In this document: positions 9,276 through 19,295 of the stretch, in pieces
Layout of the letters: each line of letters begins with the position of its first letter
Numbering within the stretch: position 1 is the stretch's first letter
Assembly (NCBI GenBank): GCA_028285305.1
Contig: JANQPV010000056.1
Span: forward strand, 225,096 to 289,095
Reading direction: 5' to 3'
DNA from: Alphaproteobacteria bacterium
GTDB taxonomy: Bacteria > Pseudomonadota > Alphaproteobacteria > SMXP01
Length of the DNA: 64,000 nt
Made by a program: the position numbers and the translations under genes
Notes under the pieces: model-generated
Told to the model about the DNA's origin: nothing
Databases searched by the model: none
Seen by the model: the letters and a program-made list of their open reading frames with translations, nothing else

Positions 9276-10181
9276 GTGCGACTTGTTGTTGCTTTAGGAG
9301 GAAACGCGCTTCTAAGCCCCGGAGAACGCCCCACGCCCGAAGGTCACCGAAGAAACATCGCCGCCGCAGCCAAATCCATAGCGCCCATCCTCGAAGTCCA
9401 CGAAGTCATCCTTACACATGGAAATGGACCCCATATCGGCCACTTAGCCGCACAACAATCGCAGCTGGCCAAGGATGAGCAAATCCCCCTCGACGTGATC
9501 GATGCCCTGACCGAGGGCTGGCTGGGTTACCTGATTGAACAAGAGATCTTGAACACCCTCCCGTTGGCCCATCAGTGTGCCACGATTCTAACCCAGGCTG
9601 AGGTCGCACCCGACGACTCTGCCTTCGACAAGCCAACGAAGCCTATCGGCCGCCTCTACAGTTACGAAGCCGGGAAGCGTTTAGCGGCAGAGCGGGAATG
9701 GGACATGATTGAGGTGGGCGACAAACTCCGCCGTGTCGTTCCGTCGCCCCGGCCTGTTCGGATCATTGAGATCGAAGCCATCCGGCGGCTGGTGCAGCCA
9801 AACACGACGGTCATCTGCGCGGGCGGCGGTGGAATACCAGTGATTCGATCGAAAAATGGTGCCCTCCGAGGAGTCGAAGCGGTGATCGACAAAGATCGCT
9901 GCAGCGCTTTGCTTGCCTCGCAACTTCAGGCCGACGGCCTTATGCTACTAACCAATGTAGACGCCGTATTTGAGAATTGGGGGCAACCCAACCAACGGCC
10001 AATTCAATCTCTTTCAGAGGGTTCCATCGGCGAACATGCTTTCGAAGCAGGCACGATGGGACCCAAGGTCGAAGCAGCGGGCGCATTCGTCCGCGCAGGG
10101 GGCGATTTCTCCCTGATCGGTTCCATCTCTCAAGCTGAAGACATTCTGGCGGGCAAGGCCGGCACAAGGATAATATCATAA
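9276..10181 (+). CDS. arcC: Carbamate kinase
   Basis: MRLVVALGGNALL, VILTHGNGPHIGHL, VICAGGGGIPV, VEAVIDKDRCSALLA, AGTMGPKVEAA; GTG start. Confidence 0.93.
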   Translation: MRLVVALGGNALLSPGERPTPEGHRRNIAAAAKSIAPILEVHEVILTHGNGPHIGHLAAQQSQLAKDEQIPLDVIDALTEGWLGYLIEQEILNTLPLAHQCATILTQAEVAPDDSAFDKPTKPIGRLYSYEAGKRLAAEREWDMIEVGDKLRRVVPSPRPVRIIEIEAIRRLVQPNTTVICAGGGGIPVIRSKNGALRGVEAVIDKDRCSALLASQLQADGLMLLTNVDAVFENWGQPNQRPIQSLSEGSIGEHAFEAGTMGPKVEAAGAFVRAGGDFSLIGSISQAEDILAGKAGTRIIS

Positions 10182-10204
10182 GCCGCCAACTCGAATGGAC
10201 ACGC

Positions 10205-11548
10205 CTAGACCAAGCCGTGCTTCCTGCAGAACCGATCGATCACAATGGCAAGCCCACCATCTTCACTATCGGCGAATTCATACCCCACCCGGACGATTGG
10301 GATTTGGACGTCAACGAGGCTGCCTAAATCCGCGGGCGTTGCAGCGACAATCGCATCAATTTCCATTGCCGAAAGCGTCTCGGAAATAGCCAAAATCTGT
10401 TCCGAATCGTATCCAACGGCCGGTATGACCTTTCCAATATGCGGATATTCATCGTATACAGACCGTAGCGTCGGCACTGCGTGGGGCCTTGGATCCACGA
10501 CTTCGGCCACCTGTCCTTCGCTTGCCGCGACATAACCTGCGCCATACGCCATGCCGCCATGCGTGATAGTTGGGCCGTCTTCAACTACTCCCACTCGCTT
10601 GCCTCTTAGTAAATCGGGCTCTTCCACGTCGATACGGGAAGACCCAACGATGATTTCCGCATTGGGATTGATCAATGAAACAGTGTCTACAACGCGTTCG
10701 ACATCTCCGGGCTCAGCAGAGTTGCTTTTGGTGACGAGCGCGACATCCGCCATCCGCAGAACAGCCTCACCGGGATGATACGTGTCTTCATGGCCCGGCC
10801 TCAAAGGATCAACAAGCGAGACTTGAAGGTCGGGAACGATAAACGAGAAATCGTTGTTTCCTCCGTCCCAGAGAACCACGTCACATTCCTGAACCGCCAG
10901 ATCCACGATCCGTTGATAGTCGATTCCCGCATAGACGATGTCGCCCAGAGCCAGATGGGGCTCATACTCCTCGCGTTCTTCAATGGTACAATCTGCTTCG
11001 TCCAAGTCCTTGAACGTTTCAAACCGCTGAACGACTTGCTTTTCGAGGTCGCCATACGGCATGGGGTGTCGAATAACAGCCGCCCGTAAGCCAGCAACTC
11101 GAAGCCGTTCAGCGATCCACCGAGTAACCGGAGACTTTCCACACCCGGTCCGGACGGCGCAGACCGAGATCACCGGCACCGTTGCTTTGATCTGCGTCCG
11201 GTTCGGCCCCAGCAAAGTAAAATCAGCTCCAGCAGCCAGAGCCCTTGAGGCCTTGTGCATCACCGCTTCGTGACTGATATCGCTATAGGAAAACACGACC
11301 TGGTCGATCTTCATCGCGGCGCAGACCTCTTCAAGCTTCGCTTCCTCAACAATGGGGATGCCGTCCAGATAGCGCTCCCCCGAAAGCGCCGGCGGCAACC
11401 GACGCCCAGAGATTCCGGGTATCTGCGCAGCAGAAAACGCTTTCACGCGATAGCACGGATCGTCCCGGTACACCATATTGAGGTTATGGAAATCTCGGCC
11501 CGCCGCCCCCATAATGAGAACGTTCACAGGTTGACGCTCATCGGACAT
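10205..11548 (-). CDS. Cyclic 2,3-diphosphoglycerate synthetase-like P-loop protein
   Basis: NVLIMGAAGRDFHNLNMVYRDDP, VISVCAVRTGCGKSPVTRWIAERLR, VVLWDGGNNDFSFIVPDLQVSLVDPLRPGHE, GPTITHGGMAYGAGYVAA. Confidence 0.8.
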   Translation of the reverse strand: MSDERQPVNVLIMGAAGRDFHNLNMVYRDDPCYRVKAFSAAQIPGISGRRLPPALSGERYLDGIPIVEEAKLEEVCAAMKIDQVVFSYSDISHEAVMHKASRALAAGADFTLLGPNRTQIKATVPVISVCAVRTGCGKSPVTRWIAERLRVAGLRAAVIRHPMPYGDLEKQVVQRFETFKDLDEADCTIEEREEYEPHLALGDIVYAGIDYQRIVDLAVQECDVVLWDGGNNDFSFIVPDLQVSLVDPLRPGHEDTYHPGEAVLRMADVALVTKSNSAEPGDVERVVDTVSLINPNAEIIVGSSRIDVEEPDLLRGKRVGVVEDGPTITHGGMAYGAGYVAASEGQVAEVVDPRPHAVPTLRSVYDEYPHIGKVIPAVGYDSEQILAISETLSAMEIDAIVAATPADLGSLVDVQIPIVRVGYEFADSEDGGLAIVIDRFCRKHGLV

Positions 11549-11800
11549 AGAGACACCCGCTCGTTGATTGATGCTGACTCAACGAGTACAGCGGGGACAA
11601 CGCCGGGTTGTTGATTTCAGTCAATCCCGTACGTCTCAACGCTCACCGAGTTGCACAATAGCGCAAGACGGCGCTGCGTTGACACCAAGGAGGTCGTCTC
11701 TTTCGACTACCCTCATGCACAACGCATAGCCAAGAGACTGGCGAAACTAAGACGCAAGGCATAGACCCAGTCACACCGGGAGTGATCTTAGTTCAGGGAC

Positions 11801-14185
11801 TTACTCTGCCGTGACAGGAACCGACGGCATCGAACCTTCGGACCCATCATCATCGTCGGGCCCATTGTCACCCGAGCCAAGGTCGTCATCAGACGGATCT
11901 TCATCCACCGGTTCAGGCGGTGGAGGCGCCGCAGCGATCTCAAAATCGAGTTTGTCGTCTTCACCCACCAGCACAGTCACCGTTCCGCCATGCTTGAGCT
12001 CGCCAAACAGGATCTGATCGGCCAATGGCTTCTTGATGCTTTCTTGAATAACGCGCGCCAGAGGCCGGGCTCCGTATTTCTCGTCATAGCCCTTTTTGGC
12101 CAGCCACGTGTTGGCTTCGGGAGTCAGATCGAATGTGACGTTGCGATCATCCAGTTGCGCTTCCAGCTGAAGAACGAACTTCTCGACCACGCGTGCAATC
12201 ACCTCCGGCGGCAGGTTGCCAAAGGAGACAATCGCATCAAGACGATTGCGGAACTCCGGCGAGAACATCTTGTCGATAGCCTCTTGATCGTCCCCTTCCC
12301 GCTTGTCTCGCCCGAACCCGATCGGCGCCTTCGCAAGATCAGCAGCGCCGGCATTCGTGGTCATAATGACGATTACGTTGCGGAAGTCGATCTTTTTGCC
12401 GCTGTGATCCGTGAGCGTACCGTGGTCCATTACCTGCAAAAGGATATTGAAGAGATCGGGATGCGCTTTCTCTATCTCATCGAGCAGCAGCACACTGTGC
12501 GGATTCTGATCAATCGCATCGGTGAGCAAGCCTCCTTGATCAAACCCGACATACCCTGGAGGCGCGCCAATAAGACGGGAAACCGTGTGGCGCTCCATGT
12601 ACTCGGACATGTCAAAGCGGACGAGCTCAACGCCCATAATGCTCGCAAGCTGCCGCGCAACTTCGGTTTTGCCCACGCCCGTCGGACCTGAGAAAAGATA
12701 GTTACCTATGGGCTTTTCAGGTTCCCGCAAACCCGCACGGGAAAGCTTGATGGCGGCCGCCAATTGTTCGATAGCGGAATCTTGACCAAAAACAACGCGC
12801 TTCAGATTCTTTTCGAGGTCCTGCAGCACTTCCTCATCAGATTTGGACACGGTCTTCGGTGGGATCCGCGCCATCTTGGCCACGACAGCTTCGACCTGCT
12901 CCACGTCGATCTTCTTGATCCGCTCTTCAGGCGGCACCAGCATCTGCGATGCGCCAACCTCATCGATCACATCAATCGCTTTGTCCGGCAGCTTCCGATC
13001 ATGCATATACTTGGAAGAGAGCTCGACCGCGGTTTCGATCGCATCATCCGTATACTTGATTTTGTGGAACTCTTCGAAGTACGGCTTGAGGCCCTTAAGA
13101 ATCTCAATTGTGTCGGGAACGCTCGGCTCATTCACATCAATCTTTTGGAAACGCCGCACCAACGCCCGATCCCGCTCGAAATACTGGCGATACTCTTTGT
13201 ACGTCGTCGAGCCGATACAGCGCAATGAACCACTTTGCAGTGAAGGCTTGAGAAGGTTCGACGCGTCCATAGCCCCACCACTCGTCGCACCAGCCCCGAT
13301 GACCGTATGTATTTCGTCAATAAAGAGAATGGCGTTGTCCATCTCCTCCAGCTCGGTTACCACGGCCTTAATGCGCTCCTCGAAGTCTCCCCGATACCGG
13401 GTACCAGCCAAAAGGGCACCCATATCGAGCGAGAATATCGTCGACTCGATCAAGACTTCAGGGACTTCCTTCTTGACGATCCGCCGCGCCAACCCTTCGG
13501 CAATGGCTGTTTTGCCAACACCTGGATCTCCGACAAGCAACGGATTGTTCTTCGATCGACGGCACAGGATCTGAATCACGCGTTCGACTTCGGAGTCTCT
13601 GCCGATCAAGGGATCGATTTTTCCGGCCTCGGCTTTCGCGTTGAGATTGACGCAATAGGCTTCAAGCGCCTCATTGCCCTGTTTAATGACCTCTTCGCCC
13701 TCTTCTTCATCCGCACCCCGAGGAATACGCCGCTCAGTCATATTGGGGGACTTGGCAATACCATGCGAGATGTAATTGACCGCATCATAGCGGGTCATCT
13801 CTTGTTGCTGAAGGAAATACGCCGCGTGACTTTCCTTTTCGGACATGAGGGCTACCAAAACGTTGGCGCCGGTCACCTCTTCGCGTCCCGAGGACTGGAC
13901 ATGGACAATCGCCCTTTGCAGCACCCGATGAAAGGCTGCGGTAGGTTTGGGATCCTCATTATTCTGAGCGATCAAACTCGACAGTTCGTTCTCTACATAG
14001 TCGATCAGGTTGTCTCGCAGCACATCAAGATTGACACTGCACGCTCGCATTACGGCGGCGGCATCCTTGTCTTTGATGAGCGCATAAAGCAGGTGTTCGA
14101 GCGTGGCGTACTCGTGGTCATGATCGCCGGCAAACTGGATGGCGTCATGTAGTGCGTTTTCCAAGCTTTGTGAAAAGGAAGGCAA
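11801..14185 (-). CDS. clpA: ATP-dependent Clp protease ATP-binding subunit ClpA
   Basis: N-domain [19 protein letters not shown], two AAA modules ([30 protein letters not shown]), ClpP-docking IGF loop ([12 protein letters not shown]). Confidence 0.97.
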   Translation of the reverse strand: MPSFSQSLENALHDAIQFAGDHDHEYATLEHLLYALIKDKDAAAVMRACSVNLDVLRDNLIDYVENELSSLIAQNNEDPKPTAAFHRVLQRAIVHVQSSGREEVTGANVLVALMSEKESHAAYFLQQQEMTRYDAVNYISHGIAKSPNMTERRIPRGADEEEGEEVIKQGNEALEAYCVNLNAKAEAGKIDPLIGRDSEVERVIQILCRRSKNNPLLVGDPGVGKTAIAEGLARRIVKKEVPEVLIESTIFSLDMGALLAGTRYRGDFEERIKAVVTELEEMDNAILFIDEIHTVIGAGATSGGAMDASNLLKPSLQSGSLRCIGSTTYKEYRQYFERDRALVRRFQKIDVNEPSVPDTIEILKGLKPYFEEFHKIKYTDDAIETAVELSSKYMHDRKLPDKAIDVIDEVGASQMLVPPEERIKKIDVEQVEAVVAKMARIPPKTVSKSDEEVLQDLEKNLKRVVFGQDSAIEQLAAAIKLSRAGLREPEKPIGNYLFSGPTGVGKTEVARQLASIMGVELVRFDMSEYMERHTVSRLIGAPPGYVGFDQGGLLTDAIDQNPHSVLLLDEIEKAHPDLFNILLQVMDHGTLTDHSGKKIDFRNVIVIMTTNAGAADLAKAPIGFGRDKREGDDQEAIDKMFSPEFRNRLDAIVSFGNLPPEVIARVVEKFVLQLEAQLDDRNVTFDLTPEANTWLAKKGYDEKYGARPLARVIQESIKKPLADQILFGELKHGGTVTVLVGEDDKLDFEIAAAPPPPEPVDEDPSDDDLGSGDNGPDDDDGSEGSMPSVPVTAE

Positions 14186-14214
14186 ATCAAACCCCGTTTC
14201 TCTCTAAGCGCCCG

Positions 14215-14562
14215 CTATTCTTTTTCCATCGTACACTGCAGCGGGTGCTGATGCCGACGCGCTTCGTCGATCACCTGAGCCACCTTGGTCTCAGCTACTT
14301 CGTAGGTGTACAGGCCACATACCCCAACACCATTTTGATGTACGTGCAACATGATTTGCGTCGCGTCTTCCCGGCTTTTGTTGAAGTACTTCTGAAGGAC
14401 GTACACAACAAACTCCATTGGCGTGTAATCATCGTTAAGCAGGAGTACCCGGTAAAGGGAAGGTTTCTTGGTTTTGGGACGTGTTTTCGTAACGAGACCG
14501 GTGGAGAAGCCGTCGTCGTCCTCAGTGTTCTTGTCAGCCATCGTCGGTGTGTTCGTGCGCAT
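14215..14562 (-). CDS. clpS: ClpA adaptor protein ClpS
   Basis: [58 protein letters not shown]; start chosen inside ORF 14215..14619. Confidence 0.95.
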   Translation of the reverse strand: MRTNTPTMADKNTEDDDGFSTGLVTKTRPKTKKPSLYRVLLLNDDYTPMEFVVYVLQKYFNKSREDATQIMLHVHQNGVGVCGLYTYEVAETKVAQVIDEARRHQHPLQCTMEKE

Positions 14563-14916
14563 CGCCAAGAATATAGTGCAGTTAAAGGTTAAGACAAAGA
14601 TAGAAGCAGATAAAATCAACTGAGCGTTGGCACATCACGCGAACGCCCGACGCCATTAAGAGAGTTGTCCAAAAAATGGCACAAAACTCGCTTAACGAGA
14701 AAGTGGCAGATTGTAATGCCAATCTTGGCGATTTTCGATCTTCCACAAGAAGATTTCCGACGAGACAAAGGAAAATCTTTAGGAAAATCAGATAAAAATT
14801 TTACCTTACGGTGGCACTGATGGAGTGCGAAACTTGAAGTCCCATAGTTGATCTTGGTGTGATAATCTGCGAACGTTTGGTTTTGGGGCTTCAAAGATAG
14901 GGTGTGACTCGCAGAG

Positions 14917-16410
14917 ATGCGTAATGTTGGTTCTGTGTATCCTCAATTATTGAGTACGAGCGTATTGTGCAGACTTGCGACGCTTGTTCTTCTTGCAGCC
15001 GGCTTAATCGTTGGCGCCCCATCTTCCGCCGAAGCAAATCCCAAATATGCGGCCATTGTTGTGAACGCAGTCGATGGCACTGTACTTTATTCCCGTAATG
15101 CGGATGCACGGCGCTACCCGGCCTCGTTAACCAAAGTCATGACCCTTTATATGCTGTTCGAGGCATTAGAGGATGGACGCATCACCCTTAATACGAAGAT
15201 GTCGGTGTCGCGGCGTGCAGCCGGACAGCCTCCTTCAAAGATCGCCTTAAGTGTCGGTCAGACAATTACCGTCAATGACGCCATTAAGGCCCTTGTGGTG
15301 AAATCTGCGAATAATGTGGCAACTGTCGTTGCTGAAAAACTCGGCGGAACAGAATACAAATTCGCTGTAAAGATGACGGCCCGCGCCCGCGCCTTGGGGC
15401 TCAAGAGGACCAAGTTCAATAATGCCTCTGGTCTGCCGGACTCCGGTCAGTATAGTACGGCCCGCGACCTCTCTGTCATGGCGCGGCGAATTGTCCAAGA
15501 CTTCCCTCAGTACTACCACTATTTCAAATTGACGAGCTTCACCTGGAAAGGCCGGACCTACAAGACGCACAACAATGTTCTCAAAACATTCAAAGGCGCC
15601 GATGGGATTAAAACAGGGTACATCCGGGCGTCTGGTTTCAATATTATCACATCGGCTAAGCGGAACGGCTACCATTTGATCGCCATCGTCATGGGAGGGC
15701 GAACAAAGTACTCTCGTGATGACCATGTGAAACTCATTTTGAACAATCAGTTCCGCCGCGTCGCTGCCAATCCTGGACTCATTTCTAGATCTCGAAAGCT
15801 ACCTGTGCCTGTCATGAAACCGGGTTCAGAGGGAGAGTTGATCGCCAAGACGTTGACCCCCAAGCCAGGCTCAGAGCAAATCGTAGCGGCAAGTCTTTTG
15901 AGCCCTCTTGATAAGCCGGGTCTGCTTGCAACGTTAGATGAGGCTCAGAACGATCCCATCGGCGATCTCATCGAAGTGGCCGAAGAGGAACAGTTGGCAT
16001 CGGTTCAAGCACAACGCGCACTCGAGTCTTTTGGCCTCGACAGTTTGTTGCATACGGATCCCCAAGATCCCCTCAGCCCAAAGATCGTTTCTCAGACCAA
16101 TTCGGTGTTCAGTTTGAATCCCTCCTCAAATGCATATTTTGCCATTCAAGTTGGCGCATACAGATATGAGGAGATTGCCACAGAGCGATTGAATTCGGTA
16201 AAGGCAAAAGCCGAAGACGCGCTTGATGACGCGATCCTCGCTATCTTTCCAGCTTCGGTGGACGAGCGGCTGGTTTACCGAGCACGCATCGGCCCTTACA
16301 CCAAAGCGGAAGCCGAAACCGTATGCCAAACGCTGAATGCCCGGGGCCTTGCTTGCTATCCCGTCTTCAAGGAAGAATGGCCGCTAAACAATGCCCGCGG
16401 TGACGGCTAA
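14917..16410 (+). CDS. D-alanyl-D-alanine carboxypeptidase (DacF/PBP5-like, S11 family) with SPOR-like C-terminus
   Basis: YPASLTKVMTLYMLFEAL (SxxK), SANNVA (SxN), DGIKTGYIRASGFNI (KTG); C-terminal YFAIQVGAYRYEEIATERL... Confidence 0.93.
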   Translation: MRNVGSVYPQLLSTSVLCRLATLVLLAAGLIVGAPSSAEANPKYAAIVVNAVDGTVLYSRNADARRYPASLTKVMTLYMLFEALEDGRITLNTKMSVSRRAAGQPPSKIALSVGQTITVNDAIKALVVKSANNVATVVAEKLGGTEYKFAVKMTARARALGLKRTKFNNASGLPDSGQYSTARDLSVMARRIVQDFPQYYHYFKLTSFTWKGRTYKTHNNVLKTFKGADGIKTGYIRASGFNIITSAKRNGYHLIAIVMGGRTKYSRDDHVKLILNNQFRRVAANPGLISRSRKLPVPVMKPGSEGELIAKTLTPKPGSEQIVAASLLSPLDKPGLLATLDEAQNDPIGDLIEVAEEEQLASVQAQRALESFGLDSLLHTDPQDPLSPKIVSQTNSVFSLNPSSNAYFAIQVGAYRYEEIATERLNSVKAKAEDALDDAILAIFPASVDERLVYRARIGPYTKAEAETVCQTLNARGLACYPVFKEEWPLNNARGDG

Positions 16411-16475
16411 CATAAGAGTCCACGAACGGCTGTAGCGCCCCGCATTTCCACAGACTCCGTCCCTCCACAAGATCC

Positions 16476-17228
16476 TCATTGGCCCAATAGGACATCGCGC
16501 GCAAGATTGATCTTGCGGGCCAAATAGTCCGATCCGTCTTGATCCGGATGAAATTTCAACATCAGCGTCTTATGGGCCCTCCGGATTGCCGCCTCATCGG
16601 CGGTGGACGGCAGCCCCAGAACCGCAAAGGCTTCCTCGCGGCTCATTTCCGCTGACTCCTCACCGCCCGGCTTTGGCCCTTCTCCCATCAACTCCGCAAC
16701 CGCTTCGCGGAACGCTTCAAGCTCTGACGGTCTCTGGCGCTCAACATAGGTCTGCACAAGGACAAAGCTTTCTTGATCATTCGCCCCCATGATCTCTCCG
16801 CAAACGGCTGCGATATCTGAGATAGGCATGTTGCTCAGATGTTGGCCGGCGAACGCCCCAACGCGGACGATGCCATCCATATCGCCGCTGGAGTGGTCAA
16901 GCGTCATCGTCACGAATTCCGTTTCAACCCGTGAACCCTGCGTTCCCTGGCTGGAGGCCGATCCCCCTTGATATTGCGGCGCGGAAGGAGAAAGTGATCT
17001 GAGCAAAGACAAAACTTGTTCCCTGAACAAGAAAAATAGCACTCCGCCCAACGCGCTGGCCACAAACGAGCCGAACCGCGTACTCACTACAATCAAGATG
17101 ATAGCCGCAACGAGAATACCGAGAATGGTGAACAATCGCGCCGTTTGTTTTGCGGGCGTGGATAAGAACGCGTTGAATGCGATCATTGAAACGGCGAGGA
17201 TGACAGCACTCGCGAGAAGCCAACCCAT
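16476..17228 (-). CDS. Membrane-anchored DnaJ (J-domain) protein
   Basis: N-terminal TM helices; C-terminal EAFAVLGLPSTADEAAIRRAHKTLMLKFHPDQDGSDYLARKINLARDVLL with HPD. Confidence 0.87.
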   Translation of the reverse strand: MGWLLASAVILAVSMIAFNAFLSTPAKQTARLFTILGILVAAIILIVVSTRFGSFVASALGGVLFFLFREQVLSLLRSLSPSAPQYQGGSASSQGTQGSRVETEFVTMTLDHSSGDMDGIVRVGAFAGQHLSNMPISDIAAVCGEIMGANDQESFVLVQTYVERQRPSELEAFREAVAELMGEGPKPGGEESAEMSREEAFAVLGLPSTADEAAIRRAHKTLMLKFHPDQDGSDYLARKINLARDVLLGQ

Positions 17229-17299
17229 CCTACCTCACCCCAATTCCCATCTTTTAAGCCACCAATCGAGTATCAACGAAAGACCCAGGCAATTGATAT

Positions 17300-18043
17300 C
17301 TAGTCTGAGAGTTGCTGGGTGATGAGGCGCGTCAGATTGGATTCTGCACCGCTCAGTTTCTTCACCGCTTCAACACCCCCTGAAGCATAGGCAGCAGCCG
17401 CCCGCAACAAGTCCTTCAAAGTTGAGGCGGAACCGGAATCGAACTTCGCATAGGCGCCGTTTGTCAGGTCGGCGATTCGGCGAAACACCCTCTCGGCGGC
17501 CGCATCGCGCCCTTCCTGGAAGATGAAACCGCGCACCCCCAACAGCCCAAGGCGACCGGCGGTATCAATAACAGAGGCGGTATGCTCTTCGAAAGAATCT
17601 CCCACAAAGACGAAAGCTCGAACCGGATTGGTACGTGTTTCGCGTTCCACGTGCCGCAACACTTTGTTCAATTGAGTTCGTCCTGCACGGCACCGAACCC
17701 GTGACATGATGTTCAGCAAGTCCTCAGAGGATCGGGACCATTGGCTTTTGAAGACCTCGCGGGGCCCTCGAAAATAGACCAACTGGACATCGAGCCCGGT
17801 GTACTTGGACGCTTCGAGGAACATTTCCGACTGTAACGACGTCGCCATATCCCAGGTGGCATCTCGGCTCATTGTGGCATCCAGTGCAAAAACGAGGCGG
17901 CCACTCCCTGCCGACTTTCTGACAACCGGGGTTCGCTTTACTTGATCCAGAAAGGCACCGACGGAAAGGTTATCGTCCGCCTCACGCACGACAGGCTTTC
18001 CGCTTTCAGCGGCCGTCAAATCGGTGCGAGACTTTTGGGACAT
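17300..18043 (-). CDS. VWA-like domain protein
   Basis: RLVFALDATMSRDATWDMA (MIDAS-like DxTxS), VRAFVFVGDSFEE. Confidence 0.7.
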   Translation of the reverse strand: MSQKSRTDLTAAESGKPVVREADDNLSVGAFLDQVKRTPVVRKSAGSGRLVFALDATMSRDATWDMATSLQSEMFLEASKYTGLDVQLVYFRGPREVFKSQWSRSSEDLLNIMSRVRCRAGRTQLNKVLRHVERETRTNPVRAFVFVGDSFEEHTASVIDTAGRLGLLGVRGFIFQEGRDAAAERVFRRIADLTNGAYAKFDSGSASTLKDLLRAAAAYASGGVEAVKKLSGAESNLTRLITQQLSD

Positions 18044-18052
18044 GCTTAAGAT

Positions 18053-18937
18053 TTAAAACGCAGCAAGCTCTCTTTCAAGGCCCGGCAGATTGAGTTCGGT
18101 CAGAAGCTCCCTAAGCTCCTGACGCGCTGCGAGATGACTCATCGTTAAAGGCACATCTGTACCCGGCTCACCCAAGTCCAGCAATGTCAACCCAGCCAAG
18201 AAGAGTTCCCTGTAAATAACACGTTCGCCGAAACCAGGAGCAATCCGAAAGCCCGTTCGCGGCGCCAGGCGCGTCAGAACCTCTTGCATCAGCTTCTTGT
18301 TTTTTGAGCTGAGGTTTGAAAGCCGGTTTCTCATCAGAACCCAGTCGATGGTCGCACGATCCGACTGAGCGCGCAGTTTGCGGCTGTCCCAAATCATCTG
18401 ACTGTAGATGGACGGACCCCTGACTTCGTATGTTTGGGGATCGATCTTAGCAATCACGTCCAAATCGACGAAACTGTCATTCATCGGTGTAATGATGAGG
18501 TCCGCATTGGCATGAGCAACCCGGGATAAGTTCGTGTAGCTTCCAGGGCTGTCGATAACGACAAAATCGCAGATTGTGCGAAGTTCCGCGATGGCAGAAA
18601 GCAACTTTCGCCGCTCTTCCGCATCGCCTTGCTTACGGCTGTCCAAAACACTGGCATCGACAGTTCGCTCGATGGGCAGAGGGATGGTCAGGTTCTCTCG
18701 TTCCGCCCACTGGCGCCGATTCTCGACATAGCGAGAAAGGCTTTGCTGGCGAACGTCCAAATCAATAAAGCCGACGGACCGGCCCATTTTCAACAAAGCC
18801 ACGATGATATGCATCGCCGTTGTCGATTTACCTGAGCCACCCTTCACATTGCCTAAGCAAATCACCGTCGCGTAGGTTTTGGCCTGGCTTTGAGGCTGCG
18901 AGGATTCCGGTAGATCTCTTCTTAGCTGAATACGCAT
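18053..18937 (-). CDS. mipZ: Division-plane positioning ATPase MipZ (ParA family)
   Basis: ICLGNVKGGSGKSTTAMHIIVALLKMGRSVGFIDLDVRQQSLSRYVENRRQW (deviant Walker A, MipZ signature). Confidence 0.93.
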   Translation of the reverse strand: MRIQLRRDLPESSQPQSQAKTYATVICLGNVKGGSGKSTTAMHIIVALLKMGRSVGFIDLDVRQQSLSRYVENRRQWAERENLTIPLPIERTVDASVLDSRKQGDAEERRKLLSAIAELRTICDFVVIDSPGSYTNLSRVAHANADLIITPMNDSFVDLDVIAKIDPQTYEVRGPSIYSQMIWDSRKLRAQSDRATIDWVLMRNRLSNLSSKNKKLMQEVLTRLAPRTGFRIAPGFGERVIYRELFLAGLTLLDLGEPGTDVPLTMSHLAARQELRELLTELNLPGLERELAAF

Positions 18938-19295
18938 TACTTCTGCAGCTCATCTATCATCGTTAATTAAACCTGTGGGTTTGCAAACAACCCAAAATCG
19001 AACACTTTCCATTTATCATCCAATAGAAAACAAAATCTGGACCGAAATCAGCGAATTATTTGTTTCCTAAGTATTACTCTCACCATTCAACTTAAAATAC
19101 TTGTGCTACAGTGCATATAACTCTTTTGCACTTGCGTTCCAGCGGCGCTATTGCCGAGAAGCGTATCACTGACATTTGAAACATCAAAACTACAACGATT
19201 CTGAGCGCTGCTCCAACGCCATGGACGTTGTCGACTCATGTGTTAGGAAGCACCATTGAGAGCCGCTCTCACAGATACCCAGCAGCGCAAAAGCC

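Noticed and set aside
13307-14152. 281-aa plus-strand ORF antisense to clpA (also 11990..12691, 12764..13228, 12843..13574)
   Set aside because: Fully antisense to a convincing ClpA; composition is that of a reverse-complement shadow frame in GC-biased coding DNA.
14682-14697. Sigma54-like TGGCAC-N4/5-TCGC sequence upstream of clpS/dacF-like gene
   Set aside because: The -12 element deviates (TCGC for TTGC) and the flanking genes are not typical RpoN targets.
14616-14894. 92-aa minus-strand ORF upstream of clpS
   Set aside because: Low-information sequence in an AT-rich divergent promoter region; no motif and no good ribosome-binding site seen.
19069-19102. Inverted repeat AAGTATT...AATACTT between mipZ and panC
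   Set aside because: 7-bp AT-rich arms with a 20-nt loop in an AT-rich spacer; expected by chance.
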